From assembly GCF_027853965.1 (NCBI RefSeq), contig NZ_JAQGLB010000012.1:62001-126000 (forward strand): a DNA stretch of 64,000 nucleotides. Direction: 5' to 3'. The translations under genes were made by a program, and so were the position numbers. The DNA is from Saccharopolyspora indica (GTDB taxonomy: Bacteria; Actinomycetota; Actinomycetes; Mycobacteriales; Pseudonocardiaceae). A model generated the notes under the pieces. That model was not told the origin of the DNA. It worked only from the letters and a program-made list of their open reading frames with translations, and searched no databases. Below, one piece after another: positions 46,164 through 54,798 of the stretch (position 1 is the first letter of the stretch; each line of letters begins with the position of its first letter).

Positions 46164-46475
46164 ATGGCTGGAATTGGTGCAGACGTCGAGGCGATCCAGC
46201 AGGCGTCCGTTGACATCGACGAGGCTCGCAACGCTGTCGAGCAGGCGCTCCAGCAGCTGCAGGGCCAGCTCGAGGGCCCGGTCGCGAACTGGAAGGGCGC
46301 GGCTGCGGACGTCTTCCGCAAGCTGATGGAGCAGTACGAGGCGAGCGGCAAGAAGATCATCCAGAAGCTCGACGAGCTGGGCCAGAACGTGCAGTCCTCG
46401 GGTCAGGACTACGCGCAGACCCAGGAGGACCAGGCCCAGGAGATCTCCAAGATCACCAGCCTGCTCGACGGCTGA
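46164..46475 (+). CDS. WXG100 protein, first of pair (EsxB/EsxT-like)
   Basis: 103 residues, helix-turn-helix with the WXG turn at Trp-43/Gly-45 (NWKGAAADVF). The C-terminal secretion motif YxxxD/E is offset: the sequence reads YAQTQED, with Gln-87 in the canonical acidic position and Glu-88/Asp-89 after it. Probably a secreted heterodimer with the next gene. Position upstream of rplM matches esxU-esxT of ESX-4. Confidence 0.92.
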   Translation: MAGIGADVEAIQQASVDIDEARNAVEQALQQLQGQLEGPVANWKGAAADVFRKLMEQYEASGKKIIQKLDELGQNVQSSGQDYAQTQEDQAQEISKITSLLDG

Positions 46476-46530
46476 CGCTTCCGCAGACGCACACTCCACA
46501 TTCTTCAGAGGCATTTGAGGGGATAACGCA

Positions 46531-46821
46531 ATGAGCGAGATTAACGTCAACTTCGCGGAGCTGCAGCAGGCTTCCGACGACCTGCAGCAGGCTGCCCAGA
46601 AGATCCAGGGCGAGCTGGACGACCTGGAGAGCAAGATCCAGAAGCTGATCGCCACCTGGGAGGGCGAGGCGCAGGAGTCCTACCACACCGCGCAGCGCGA
46701 GTGGGACCAGGAAGCCGCCAAGATGCAGGAGACCGCCGCCAAGATGGGCATGGCCGTTGGCGCCGCCAACGAGGCCTTCCAGGCCGGTGAGAAGAAGAAC
46801 GCCGGCCGCTTCGGTGGCTGA
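46531..46821 (+). CDS. WXG100 protein, second of pair (EsxA/EsxU-like)
   Basis: 96 residues with WXG at Trp-43/Gly-45 (ATWEGEAQESY) and flanking amphipathic helices. It lacks a C-terminal YxxxD/E, as expected of the partner subunit. 55 bases after the first WXG100 gene; a hairpin terminator follows. Confidence 0.93.
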   Translation: MSEINVNFAELQQASDDLQQAAQKIQGELDDLESKIQKLIATWEGEAQESYHTAQREWDQEAAKMQETAAKMGMAVGAANEAFQAGEKKNAGRFGG

Positions 46822-46840
46822 GTTCACGCGCTGAGCGTTC

Positions 46841-46869
46841 CGCGGCCCCGGCGATCCGCCGGGGCCGCG
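46841..46869 (+). terminator. Terminator after the WXG100 pair
   Basis: Perfect 11-pair stem CGCGGCCCCGG/CCGGGGCCGCG with a 7-base loop, 19 bases after the second WXG100 gene. Confidence 0.75.
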
Positions 46870-47176
46870 TGCTGTGCCCGGGCCCTGCCGAGGCGGGATC
46901 CGGGCATTGCTATCCTGTAGTCGGCGATCTGCCAGGTCAGCATCCTCGTCCCCCGCTACCGAGGACCCGTTTTGACCGGGCCAGAAGCCACCAAGTACCC
47001 TCATTCTTTGTTGTGCGGTGCGCGGCTGCAGCTCGCGCAAGAGGATCGGATCTGCGGATCACGGTCCCGGCGCCGGTGCTGACGGACGTGCCGGTTCCCC
47101 GACAAGGGACCGACCGACGTGATCGAGACGGGCTCCGCACTGACGATTCCGACGCGAACGACGACGAGGTAGACCC
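46870..47176 (+). promoter_or_regulatory. rplM promoter and long leader
   Basis: No gene is seen. TATCCT at 46911-46916 with TGCCGA at 46886-46891 (19-base spacer) is a possible promoter. It would give a 5' leader of about 255 bases before rplM, long enough to hold an L13-type autoregulatory structure, though none was recognised. Confidence 0.35.
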
Positions 47177-47619
47177 GTGCGCACGTACAGCCCGAAGCCC
47201 GGCGAGGTGACCCGCGCCTGGCACGTGATCGACGCCGAGGATGTTGTGCTCGGCCGGTTGGCAACTCAGGCCGCGACGCTGCTGCGCGGCAAGCACAAGC
47301 CGACCTACGCACCGCACGTGGACACCGGCGACTTCGTCGTCGTCATCAATGCGGAGAAGGTTGCCCTCACCGGGAACAAGCGGGACCAGGCGTTCCACTA
47401 CCGGCACAGCGGCTACCCCGGTGGTCTGCGCAAGCAGTCCTTCGGTGAGGTGCTGGAGAAGCACCCCGAGCGGCTGTTGGAAAAGGCGATCAAGGGCATG
47501 CTCCCGAAGAACAAGCTCGGCCGCGCCATGGGCAAGAAGCTCAAGGTCTACGCCGGCTCGGAGCACCCGCACCAGGCCCAGAACCCGCAGCCGTTCGAGA
47601 TTAAGGCGAAGGTCCAGAA

Positions 47620-47623
<4 letters not shown>
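47177..47623 (+). CDS. rplM: 50S ribosomal protein L13
   Basis: L13 (uL13), 148 residues: [35 protein letters not shown], and [20 protein letters not shown] are standard. GTG start. It overlaps rpsI by four bases. With rpsI and glmM it marks the right border of the ESX locus, as in mycobacteria. Confidence 0.98.
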
Positions 47624-48150
<527 letters not shown>

Positions 48151-48168
48151 CGCGAACCTCACACGATT

Positions 48169-48211
48169 TGCGGGAGCAGTCGAGTCCACACCGGACGCGG
48201 CTGCTCCCGCA
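48169..48211 (+). terminator. Terminator after rpsI
   Basis: Perfect 11-pair stem TGCGGGAGCAG/CTGCTCCCGCA with a 21-base loop, 18 bases after rpsI. An outer CTCACAC/GTGTGAG pairing can extend it. Confidence 0.7.
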
Positions 48212-48600
48212 GTCGTATTTGCGGGGTGTGAGATTCCAGGCTCGTTTTGCGTAGCGGTGCGGGTAGCGGAACCTCAGGCGCCGCCTGGTCTGCGGAATCC
48301 CGTTCTTATGTATGTCCAATACACGGCGAACGGGCTGTCCTCGCCAGACGACGCCTGAGAACCCGCGGCGGTGCGGGTTGCGAGGGTGGGTTATGCGCCT
48401 GGCGGCGCATGCGACACCTCCTGTGGTGTGCCCCGGTTGGGTGTCGCGGCTGCGGTTGCCACCAAGATGAATATGTTCGAGGAAACCTGCGGTGACTCTC
48501 GTGGAGAGTTCCGCTTTCGTGAACCTGCTCACCTGAACGTGTTGACGGTCCCCGGCTTGGGCTCGCGGCCACGCCGATGTACGAGGAGGACTTGCTGCTG
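48212..48600 (+). ncRNA. Hairpin-rich gap before glmM (candidate structured RNA)
   Basis: A 450-base gap separates rpsI from glmM. It contains a run of hairpins: 48325-48345 (GGCGA/TCGCC), 48360-48379 (AACCCGC/GCGGGTT), 48393-48410 (ATGCGCC/GGCGCAT), 48411-48447 (GCGACACC/GGTGTCGC) and one near 48493-48507 (ACTCTC/GAGAGT). A 16-codon open frame begins at 48308 and stops at 48358, directly before the hairpins, like an attenuator leader. No known riboswitch was recognised. Confidence 0.35.
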
Positions 48601-49935
48601 ATGTCTCGGTTGTTCGGCACCGACGGGGTGCGTGGACTGGCCAACGCCGACCTGACCCCGGAACTGGCGATGTCGGTGGCCGCTGCGGCGGCCAGGGTGC
48701 TCTACGACCGGGACGATTCGAAACGCCGCGTGGCGCTGGTCGGCCGCGACCCGCGGGCCAGCGGCGAGATGCTGGAGGCGGCCGTCACCGCGGGCCTGAC
48801 CTCGGCCGGTGCCGACGTGCTGCGGGTCGGCGTGCTGCCCACCCCGGCGGTGGCGCACCTGGTGGCCGAGCTCGGCGCCGACCTCGGCGTGATGATCTCC
48901 GCCTCGCACAACCCGATGCCCGACAACGGGATCAAGCTCTTCGCGGCAGGCGGGCAGAAGCTGCCGGACGTGGTGGAGGACGAGATCGAGGCGCGCCTCG
49001 CCGAGCAGGTCGAGCGCCCGACCGGCGTCCACGTCGGCCGGGTCCGCGACGTGCCCGACGCGGTGCAGCGCTACGTCGACCACCTGCTCGAAGCCGCCCC
49101 GCAGCCGCTGAACGGGCTGAAGGTCGTGGTGGACTGCGCGAACGGCGCGGCCTCGACCGCGGCGCCGGAGGCCTACCGCCGCGCGGGCGCGGACGTGGTG
49201 GCGATCAACGCCGAGCCGGACGGCCTCAACATCAACGACGGCGTCGGCTCGACCCACCTCGACGTGCTGCAGGCCGCGGTGGTCGAGCACGGCGCGGACC
49301 TGGGCGTGGCGCACGACGGTGACGCCGACCGCTGCCTGGCGGTGGACGCCGCCGGCGCGGTGGTGGACGGCGACCAGATCATGGCCGTCCTCGCGGTGGC
49401 CATGCACGAGGCCGGCGAGCTCACCGAGAACACGCTGGTCGCGACGGTCATGAGCAACCTCGGCCTGCACCTGGCGATGCGCGAGCACGGCGTGTCCCTG
49501 CGCACCACGGCGGTCGGCGACCGGTACGTCCTGGAGGAGTTGCGCTCCGGCGGCTTCGCCCTCGGCGGCGAGCAGTCGGGCCACGTGGTGCTGCCCGCGC
49601 ACGCCACCACCGGCGACGGCCTGCTCACCGCGCTGCGCCTGATGGGCCGCGTGGCGGCCACCGGCACCGCGCTGTCGTCCCTGGCCAAGGTGATGCGGCG
49701 GCTGCCGCAGGTGCTGATCAACGTCCGCGTCGCCGACAAGGCAGCGGCCGTGGCGGCGCCCGAGGTGGCCGCGGCGGTAGCGCAGACCGAGGCCGAGCTG
49801 GGCGAGTCCGGCCGCGTCCTGCTGCGCCAGTCCGGCACCGAGCAGCTGGTGCGGGTGATGGTGGAGGCCCAAACGGAGCAGAGCGCGCAAGCGGCTGCTG
49901 AGCGTTTGGCCGAAATCGTTGCCTCGATCCGGTGA
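48601..49935 (+). CDS. glmM: Phosphoglucosamine mutase
   Basis: Converts glucosamine-6-phosphate to glucosamine-1-phosphate for UDP-GlcNAc. 444 residues. The phosphorylated serine is Ser-102 (ISASHNP), the metal loop DGDADR is at 239-244, and the C-terminal phosphate-binding loop is [15 protein letters not shown] 48601 gives the canonical [12 protein letters not shown], with GAGGAGG upstream. glmS lies 8 kb downstream. Confidence 0.97.
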   Translation: MSRLFGTDGVRGLANADLTPELAMSVAAAAARVLYDRDDSKRRVALVGRDPRASGEMLEAAVTAGLTSAGADVLRVGVLPTPAVAHLVAELGADLGVMISASHNPMPDNGIKLFAAGGQKLPDVVEDEIEARLAEQVERPTGVHVGRVRDVPDAVQRYVDHLLEAAPQPLNGLKVVVDCANGAASTAAPEAYRRAGADVVAINAEPDGLNINDGVGSTHLDVLQAAVVEHGADLGVAHDGDADRCLAVDAAGAVVDGDQIMAVLAVAMHEAGELTENTLVATVMSNLGLHLAMREHGVSLRTTAVGDRYVLEELRSGGFALGGEQSGHVVLPAHATTGDGLLTALRLMGRVAATGTALSSLAKVMRRLPQVLINVRVADKAAAVAAPEVAAAVAQTEAELGESGRVLLRQSGTEQLVRVMVEAQTEQSAQAAAERLAEIVASIR

Positions 49936-49987
49936 ACTTTGTGATGTAGATCTCTCGTCATCGAGGCTTTTGTGAGACCATGCTCAC

Positions 49988-50146
49988 ATGGGTGCCATCG
50001 TTGTCGCCATGATCGTCGGGCTCGTCGCTGTCGGGCTCGTCGCCGCTCTCGTGATCTTCTCCGCACTCGCGGTAGCCGGCCTCAAGGCCGTGAACGCCGC
50101 GCACGAGGGCAGGTCCTGGTTCGTGAACCGGCGGAACCGGAGCTGA
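49988..50146 (+). CDS. Small membrane protein 1
   Basis: 52 residues: one long hydrophobic helix (AIVVAMIVGLVAVGLVAALV and on), then a basic tail ending WFVNRRNRS. ATG 49988. First of six tiny membrane proteins in a row. Function unknown; the strong hydrophobic helix and regular codon use favour a real gene. Confidence 0.5.
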   Translation: MGAIVVAMIVGLVAVGLVAALVIFSALAVAGLKAVNAAHEGRSWFVNRRNRS

Positions 50147-50153
50147 CCCGGCC

Positions 50154-50288
50154 ATGCGAGGGCAGTTCTTCGGCGATCTGCTGATGGTGCTGATTATCCC
50201 GCTGCTGGGCATGCTCGTAGCGGGCCTGCTGGCCGTCGTGCTGGCCCAGGGCGGGCTGCACAACCTCCTGCCCGGCGCAGGCCACTGA
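50154..50288 (+). CDS. Small membrane protein 2
   Basis: 44 residues with a single hydrophobic helix (LLMVLIIPLLGMLVAGLLAV) and a short hydrophilic end. ATG 50154 lies seven bases after the previous stop, so the two are probably one transcript. A hairpin follows at 50300-50332. Confidence 0.5.
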   Translation: MRGQFFGDLLMVLIIPLLGMLVAGLLAVVLAQGGLHNLLPGAGH

Positions 50289-50299
50289 CCACTGCGAAT

Positions 50300-50332
50300 C
50301 CGCCCCGCCACCGTCCCCGGTGCGCGGGGCGG
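50300..50332 (+). terminator. Hairpin after small membrane proteins 1-2
   Basis: Perfect 9-pair stem CCGCCCCGC/GCGGGGCGG with a 15-base loop, followed by TTTCG, 11 bases after the previous stop. Confidence 0.6.
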
Positions 50333-50436
50333 TTTCGCGCGCGCGGAATCGGATCGATCCAGTACGCCGAGAGCGGGACACCGCGAGGCCGCTCTCCGAT
50401 AGGTTCGGTGCTCGAACTCGACGAGGGGAGGCTTCG

Positions 50437-50601
50437 GTGGTCGAGTGGATCGTCCCCGCACTCCTGTCCATGGCGGTCGGCGCCGGTGCCGGTACCGGTG
50501 TGGCATTCCTGATGACCAGGAAGATCGCCGCGCAACCGCAGCCGCAGGCGATGCCGCCGCACCCGCCGCAGGGCTTCGGCGGAAACCCCTACCAGCAGTG
50601 A
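50437..50601 (+). CDS. Small membrane protein 3
   Basis: 54 residues: an N-terminal membrane helix (WIVPALLSMAVGAGAGTGVA), then MTRKIAAQPQPQAMPPHPP, a Pro/Gln-rich tail. GTG 50437 with GAGGGGAGG six bases upstream. Similar in plan to the next two genes. Confidence 0.65.
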   Translation: MVEWIVPALLSMAVGAGAGTGVAFLMTRKIAAQPQPQAMPPHPPQGFGGNPYQQ

Positions 50602-50621
50602 ACGTCTCTGAGGAGGAAGTC

Positions 50622-50861
50622 GTGGGCTACTTCTGGATGGGGGTCCTGGTCGTGGCGCTCCTCGGCGCGGTCGCGGGCGGGCTCGCGGCCTTCGTCGTGG
50701 TGAAGGTGAAGCTCCGCGGCCTGAACGTCCAGCAGCCGCCGCAGCCGGGATTCCAGCAGCCGCCGCAGCAGCAGTTCCAGCAGCCGTACCCGCCGCAGCA
50801 GGGGTTCCCGCAGCAGCCGCCGCAGCAGGGCTACGGCCAGCCGCCGTACCCGCCGCAGTGA
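50622..50861 (+). CDS. Small membrane protein 4, Pro/Gln-rich
   Basis: 79 residues: one membrane helix (WMGVLVVALLGAVAGGLAAF), then a tail of repeated QQPYPPQQ/FQQPP/GYGQPP units. GTG 50622 has AGGAGG five bases upstream; GTG 50598, overlapping the previous stop, is an alternative. The tail looks disordered and may face the cell wall. Confidence 0.65.
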   Translation: MGYFWMGVLVVALLGAVAGGLAAFVVVKVKLRGLNVQQPPQPGFQQPPQQQFQQPYPPQQGFPQQPPQQGYGQPPYPPQ

Positions 50862-50913
50862 CCTTCGGAGCTCTGCGCGATTCGCGGACTTCCCGGCTGG
50901 CATCATCTTGCGC

Positions 50914-51150
50914 ATGCTTCTGATGCTGCTTCTCGTCCTGGGCGTGCTGCTGGTCGTCGGCGTGGTGGTCGTGGTGATCATCGTCGCGGCGAAGGGCTCG
51001 AAGCGGCCGGTGCAGCCGCCGCAGCAGTTCGGCCACCCGGCTCAGCCCGGCCACCCGCAGCAGCAGGCCTACCCGCAGCAGTTCCAGCAGCAGTACCCGC
51101 CGCAGCAGCCGTACCCGCCCCAGCAGGGCTACGGCCAGCCGCCGCAGTGA
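50914..51150 (+). CDS. Small membrane protein 5, Pro/Gln-rich
   Basis: 78 residues: a very hydrophobic N-terminal helix (LLMLLLVLGVLLVVGVVVVV) and a Pro/Gln/Tyr-rich tail with QQYPPQQPYPPQQGYGQPPQ, nearly the tail of the previous gene. No ribosome binding site; ATG 50914 may be leaderless. Probably a duplicate of gene 4. Confidence 0.65.
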   Translation: MLLMLLLVLGVLLVVGVVVVVIIVAAKGSKRPVQPPQQFGHPAQPGHPQQQAYPQQFQQQYPPQQPYPPQQGYGQPPQ

Positions 51151-51201
51151 TCTTCGGCGTTCCGCGGACGCGGGGCTGAACCGCCTGGCACCATCCGGTC
51201 C

Positions 51202-51351
51202 GTGCCAGGTGGATGGGAATTCGTGATCATCGTTGCGCCGGTTCTCTTTCTGCTGGTCATCGGGGTTGTGGTCGCGACGGTCGTGATCACGTCCGGTCGC
51301 CGGAAGCGGAAGGGGCAGCGGTCGCAGTCCAGCCCCCCGCACCAGCGGTGA
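51202..51351 (+). CDS. Small membrane protein 6
   Basis: 49 residues: one helix (FVIIVAPVLFLLVIGVVVAT) followed by a strongly basic segment (SGRRKRKGQRSQ) and a short Pro-rich end. GTG 51202 without an obvious ribosome binding site. Last of the row, before the second EspC-like cassette. Confidence 0.5.
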   Translation: MPGGWEFVIIVAPVLFLLVIGVVVATVVITSGRRKRKGQRSQSSPPHQR

Positions 51352-51487
51352 TGCTGCTCCCTTCGCGGATGCAAGCACCTCCCCGGTTTTCGGTCTTTCG
51401 CGCCACTGGACCTGTCAAGATGGGGAACCGGTGAGCGAATCACGACGTCCCACGGTTGGGACGTCTGGGCCGTTGAAGGGGGCGCTG

Positions 51488-51793
51488 ATGAGCGGGACGG
51501 CAACCTCGGGCAGCGATATCGGGAAGGCGGCGTCCGCCTTCTCCGACAGCTCCGAGGAGATCAAGGGGCAGGCCAAAACGGTCAGCGAGGCGAAGGCGAC
51601 GCCGGAGAAGGCGGGCCGCAAGTTCCAGGAAGCGGGCCAGGCCTACAAGCAAGCGCTGGAAAAGCTGGGGAAGAACATCGAGTCCTTCGCCACCCACGGC
51701 ACCAAGCTGTCCGAGGACTTCACGGCGTCGGCCGCGGAGTACACCTCCAGCGATGAGACGGGTGCCAACGAGGTCGGGAAGGTCCAGGTCTGA
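51488..51793 (+). CDS. EspC-like type VII secretion target, second copy
   Basis: 101 residues, helical and charged (IGKAASAFSDSSEEIKGQAK, FQEAGQAYKQALEKLGKNIE), of the EspC/DUF2580 type. ATG 51488 has GAAGGGGG upstream; GTG 51431 is an alternative that adds 19 residues. Its stop shares a base with the next start, so it is tightly coupled to the giant WXG protein. Confidence 0.72.
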   Translation: MSGTATSGSDIGKAASAFSDSSEEIKGQAKTVSEAKATPEKAGRKFQEAGQAYKQALEKLGKNIESFATHGTKLSEDFTASAAEYTSSDETGANEVGKVQV

Positions 51794-54700
51794 TGGCGGG
51801 TCCGTTCGAGACTGTGGGCAAGGCGCTCGACGACGGCGTGTCGGCTGTCGGCGAGACGGTGTCCGACGGCGTGTCGGCCGTCGGCGAGACGGTGTCCGAT
51901 GGCGTCGAGGCTGTCGGCGACGGCGCTGAGTGGGTCGGCGGCCGGGTCGTGGACGGCGCCCAGGCGGTCGGCGACGGCGTCGAGTGGGTCGGCGACCGGG
52001 CCGTCGACGGCGCGAAGGCCGTCGGTGAAGGCGTCGTGGACGGCGTCTCGGCTGTCGGTGAGGGCATCGTCGATGGCGTTTCCGCTGTTGGCGAAGGCAT
52101 CGTCGACGGGGTTTCCGCTGTCGGCGAGGGCATCGTCGACGGTGCCAAGGCCGTCGGCGAGGGCGCGAAGTGGCTCGACGACAAGATCGACGACGGCGCC
52201 AGCTGGCTCGTCGACAACGCGGGCAGCATCGCCGACGGCGCCATGAAGGTCGTCAACCCGATCGGCAGCGCCATCTTCGAGGAGGTCACCGGCGGTGGCT
52301 TCTCCGAGCTGCAGAAGAAGATCGAGGAAGCCGAGAAGCGCAAGGGCGCGGTCGAGGACGGCAAGAAGGCCCTGGAGAGCGGTGGCCCGGTCGGCACCTC
52401 CGACGAGCTGCTCGACCACGGCAAGGTCGGGCTGGACTTCTTCGAGAAGTTCCTGCCGCTGTTCAAGGACTGGACCGGCGGCGGCCCGGACTTCAAGGGC
52501 GAGATCGTCAAGGAGTACGACCAGCTCCGCGAAATCGACTTCGGCGCGTTCCGGCAGGACGCCGAGATGCTCGGCGGCGTGTCCGGGAAGCTGCAGGACC
52601 AGAGCAGCTCGATGGGGCAGGCGTTCAACACCGCCAAGCAGACCTGGCAGGGCGAGGCCTCGGAGGCCGCCTCGGCGAAGGTCGGCAACTTCAGCTCCGC
52701 AGGCGGCACGGTCGCCAGCGAGGCCGAGAAGTTCGCCGGTGCCATCACGCCCGCCGTCGACGGCATCCAGAACGTCGTCCGCGACTACGCCAAGTTCGTG
52801 CTGGAGCTCGGCGAGAACCTGAAGTGCGCGGACAAGACGCCGGAGGAGACCAAGGACGAGATCCGCAAGGCGCGCGGCGACATCCAGCCCAGCGACCTCG
52901 CCGACGTCGGCATCGACGACATCTTCTCCGGCATCTGGTCGACGGTGAAGGGCTCCGCCATCGGGTTCATCTGCGGTGGGCCCATCGGCGGGCTGATCGG
53001 CCAGTTCGTCGGCGGGCAGGACGCCGCCAAGGAGATCCGCCAGGGCCTGATCGATGACGCCAAGAAGTGGCTCGACGAGGCGTTCAAGCCGGAGATGGAG
53101 CAGAAGAACAGCTCCTTCAAGGACCAGAGCAAGAGCACGCAGGACGCCGTGCAGCAGAGCTACGACCAGATGATCAACGGCGCTCCGATCAGCGATGACC
53201 CGTTCAAGGCCATGGAGGGGCAGGGCTCCGACCAGGGCGGCAACGGCGACACCGGCGGTGGCGGCGGTGGCGGCGGCACCGGTGGTGGCGGCGGTGGTAC
53301 CGGTGGCGGCGGTGGTGGCACCCCCGGCGGCGGTGGTGGCGGCACGCCCGGTGGCGGCGGTGGTGCGCCGGGTGGCGGTGGCGCTCCGGAGATGCCGGAA
53401 GCCCCCGAGATGCCGGAAACCCCGGAGATGCCGGAGATGCCCGGCCAGGGCGGAGCCGGCGGCGACGGCGAGAAGGTGACCCTCGGCGAGGGCGACGACG
53501 CGGTCACCGTCCACAAGCCCGGCGAAGACGGCAAGATGCAGGTCGAGCTGATGGGCCCGGACGGCCAGCCGAAGACCTACGAGGTCGACTTCGGCGGCGA
53601 GGGCGGCGCCGGGCAGCCCGGTGGCCCCGGCGTGCCGCAGGGCCCCGGCGGCGGTGCCGGCAGCGCGACCGGCAGTGGCGGCCAGGGCCCGGAGCAGGTG
53701 CAGGTCGGCCCGGACGGCAAGGCCGTCATCGAGGAGGGCGGCCGCACGCTCACCTTCGAGCGCACGCCCGACGGCGAGATCAAGGTCAACGTGGACAACG
53801 GCGACGGCAAGCCGCCGCTGAACCAGACGATCGAGTTCGCCAAGAACACCCCGGGCATGCCGGGCGTCCCCGACGTGTCCACGATGCCCGCGCCGGACAA
53901 CGGCCCCGGCGTTCCGGGCCAGGCGGGCCCGGCCCCGGCACCCGACATCGTCGGCGGGCCGACTCCGGGCCCGGCGCCGGACTTCATCGGCGGCCAGGGA
54001 CCGGACGTCGTGGGCGGTCCGGCCCCGGCTCCCGCGCCGGACTTCATCGGTGCTCCGGACGTCGTGGGTGGGCCGACCCCGGGCCCGGCTCCCGACTTCA
54101 TCGGCAGCCCGGCCCCGGCTCCCGACTTCATCGGCAGCCCGGCCCCGGCTCCCGGCTTCGTCGGCGGTCCCGCTCCGGCTCCGGACCTCGGCGTCGGCGC
54201 GGTTCCGGGCGGCAGCTTCGGTCCCGCGCCCGGCGGCGGGTCCGCCGACATCGGCGGCGGCTCGGCGGGCGGCTTCACCACGATGCCCGCGTTCAACTCC
54301 GACGGTGGGCCGGACGTGCCCGCGTCCACCACGCCGCAGGCCGCGGGCGCCAGCACGTTCAGCCCGATGGGCGAGGGCGTGCAGAACTCCTTCGGCAGCA
54401 GCTCCGGGCAGCTGTTCGGCGGTGATTCGGCCGCTTCGCAGCCCGCCGGTGCGACCGGGATGTCCTCGTTCGGCGACTCCTCCAGCTCCACCAGCGGCGC
54501 CGCGCAGGGCTCCACCGGCCTGTCCTCGTTCGGCCCCGACCCGGCGGCCGGCCCGCCGCAGCAGCAGGGCGGCCAGAACCCGAGCGCCGCGGTCGGCGGC
54601 GGCGGTGGCAGCGCCGGCGGCGGCATGATGGGCGGGATGATGGGCGGCATGGGCGGTGCTCAAGGCGCCCAGCAGGGCGGCGAGCAGGAGCGCTCCAACT

Positions 54701-54798
54701 CCAGCCCGTGGCGCACCCAGGGCCAGCTCTTCGATGACGGCCTGGACAAGTCGAACGTGGCGTTCCGGTCGGTGCTCGGCGAAGACCGGGAGAGGTGA
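51793..54798 (+). CDS. Giant WXG-domain protein with hendecad repeats, putative type VII substrate
   Basis: 1001 residues. Residues 15-125 or so are 11-residue repeats of the DGVSAVGEGIV type (at least seven good copies; 33-base DNA repeats at 52036-52160). A helical WXG100-like domain has Trp-285/Gly-287 (TWQGEAS). A hydrophobic Gly-zipper stretch lies at 386-408. Then come a poly-Gly linker, an EMPE/APEMPE repeat, a beta-rich part (VTLGEGDDAVTVHKPGEDGK), PAPDFIGG repeats, and a GGMMGGMMGGMGG block with tail QERSNSSPWRTQGQLFDD. No signal peptide. Confidence 0.75.
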   Translation: MAGPFETVGKALDDGVSAVGETVSDGVSAVGETVSDGVEAVGDGAEWVGGRVVDGAQAVGDGVEWVGDRAVDGAKAVGEGVVDGVSAVGEGIVDGVSAVGEGIVDGVSAVGEGIVDGAKAVGEGAKWLDDKIDDGASWLVDNAGSIADGAMKVVNPIGSAIFEEVTGGGFSELQKKIEEAEKRKGAVEDGKKALESGGPVGTSDELLDHGKVGLDFFEKFLPLFKDWTGGGPDFKGEIVKEYDQLREIDFGAFRQDAEMLGGVSGKLQDQSSSMGQAFNTAKQTWQGEASEAASAKVGNFSSAGGTVASEAEKFAGAITPAVDGIQNVVRDYAKFVLELGENLKCADKTPEETKDEIRKARGDIQPSDLADVGIDDIFSGIWSTVKGSAIGFICGGPIGGLIGQFVGGQDAAKEIRQGLIDDAKKWLDEAFKPEMEQKNSSFKDQSKSTQDAVQQSYDQMINGAPISDDPFKAMEGQGSDQGGNGDTGGGGGGGGTGGGGGGTGGGGGGTPGGGGGGTPGGGGGAPGGGGAPEMPEAPEMPETPEMPEMPGQGGAGGDGEKVTLGEGDDAVTVHKPGEDGKMQVELMGPDGQPKTYEVDFGGEGGAGQPGGPGVPQGPGGGAGSATGSGGQGPEQVQVGPDGKAVIEEGGRTLTFERTPDGEIKVNVDNGDGKPPLNQTIEFAKNTPGMPGVPDVSTMPAPDNGPGVPGQAGPAPAPDIVGGPTPGPAPDFIGGQGPDVVGGPAPAPAPDFIGAPDVVGGPTPGPAPDFIGSPAPAPDFIGSPAPAPGFVGGPAPAPDLGVGAVPGGSFGPAPGGGSADIGGGSAGGFTTMPAFNSDGGPDVPASTTPQAAGASTFSPMGEGVQNSFGSSSGQLFGGDSAASQPAGATGMSSFGDSSSSTSGAAQGSTGLSSFGPDPAAGPPQQQGGQNPSAAVGGGGGSAGGGMMGGMMGGMGGAQGAQQGGEQERSNSSPWRTQGQLFDDGLDKSNVAFRSVLGEDRER

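Noticed and set aside
48247..48495. Cysteine-rich 82-codon frame between rpsI and glmM
   Set aside because: No ribosome binding site, odd composition, and it overlaps hairpins; no zinc-finger pattern of known type.
49971..49988. TGTGAG-N6-CTCACA as an operator before small membrane protein 1
   Set aside because: Arms are only six bases and include the start codon region; chance occurrence is likely.
52036..52160. 33-bp tandem repeat as a non-coding minisatellite
   Set aside because: It is in frame and encodes the 11-residue repeats of the giant WXG protein.
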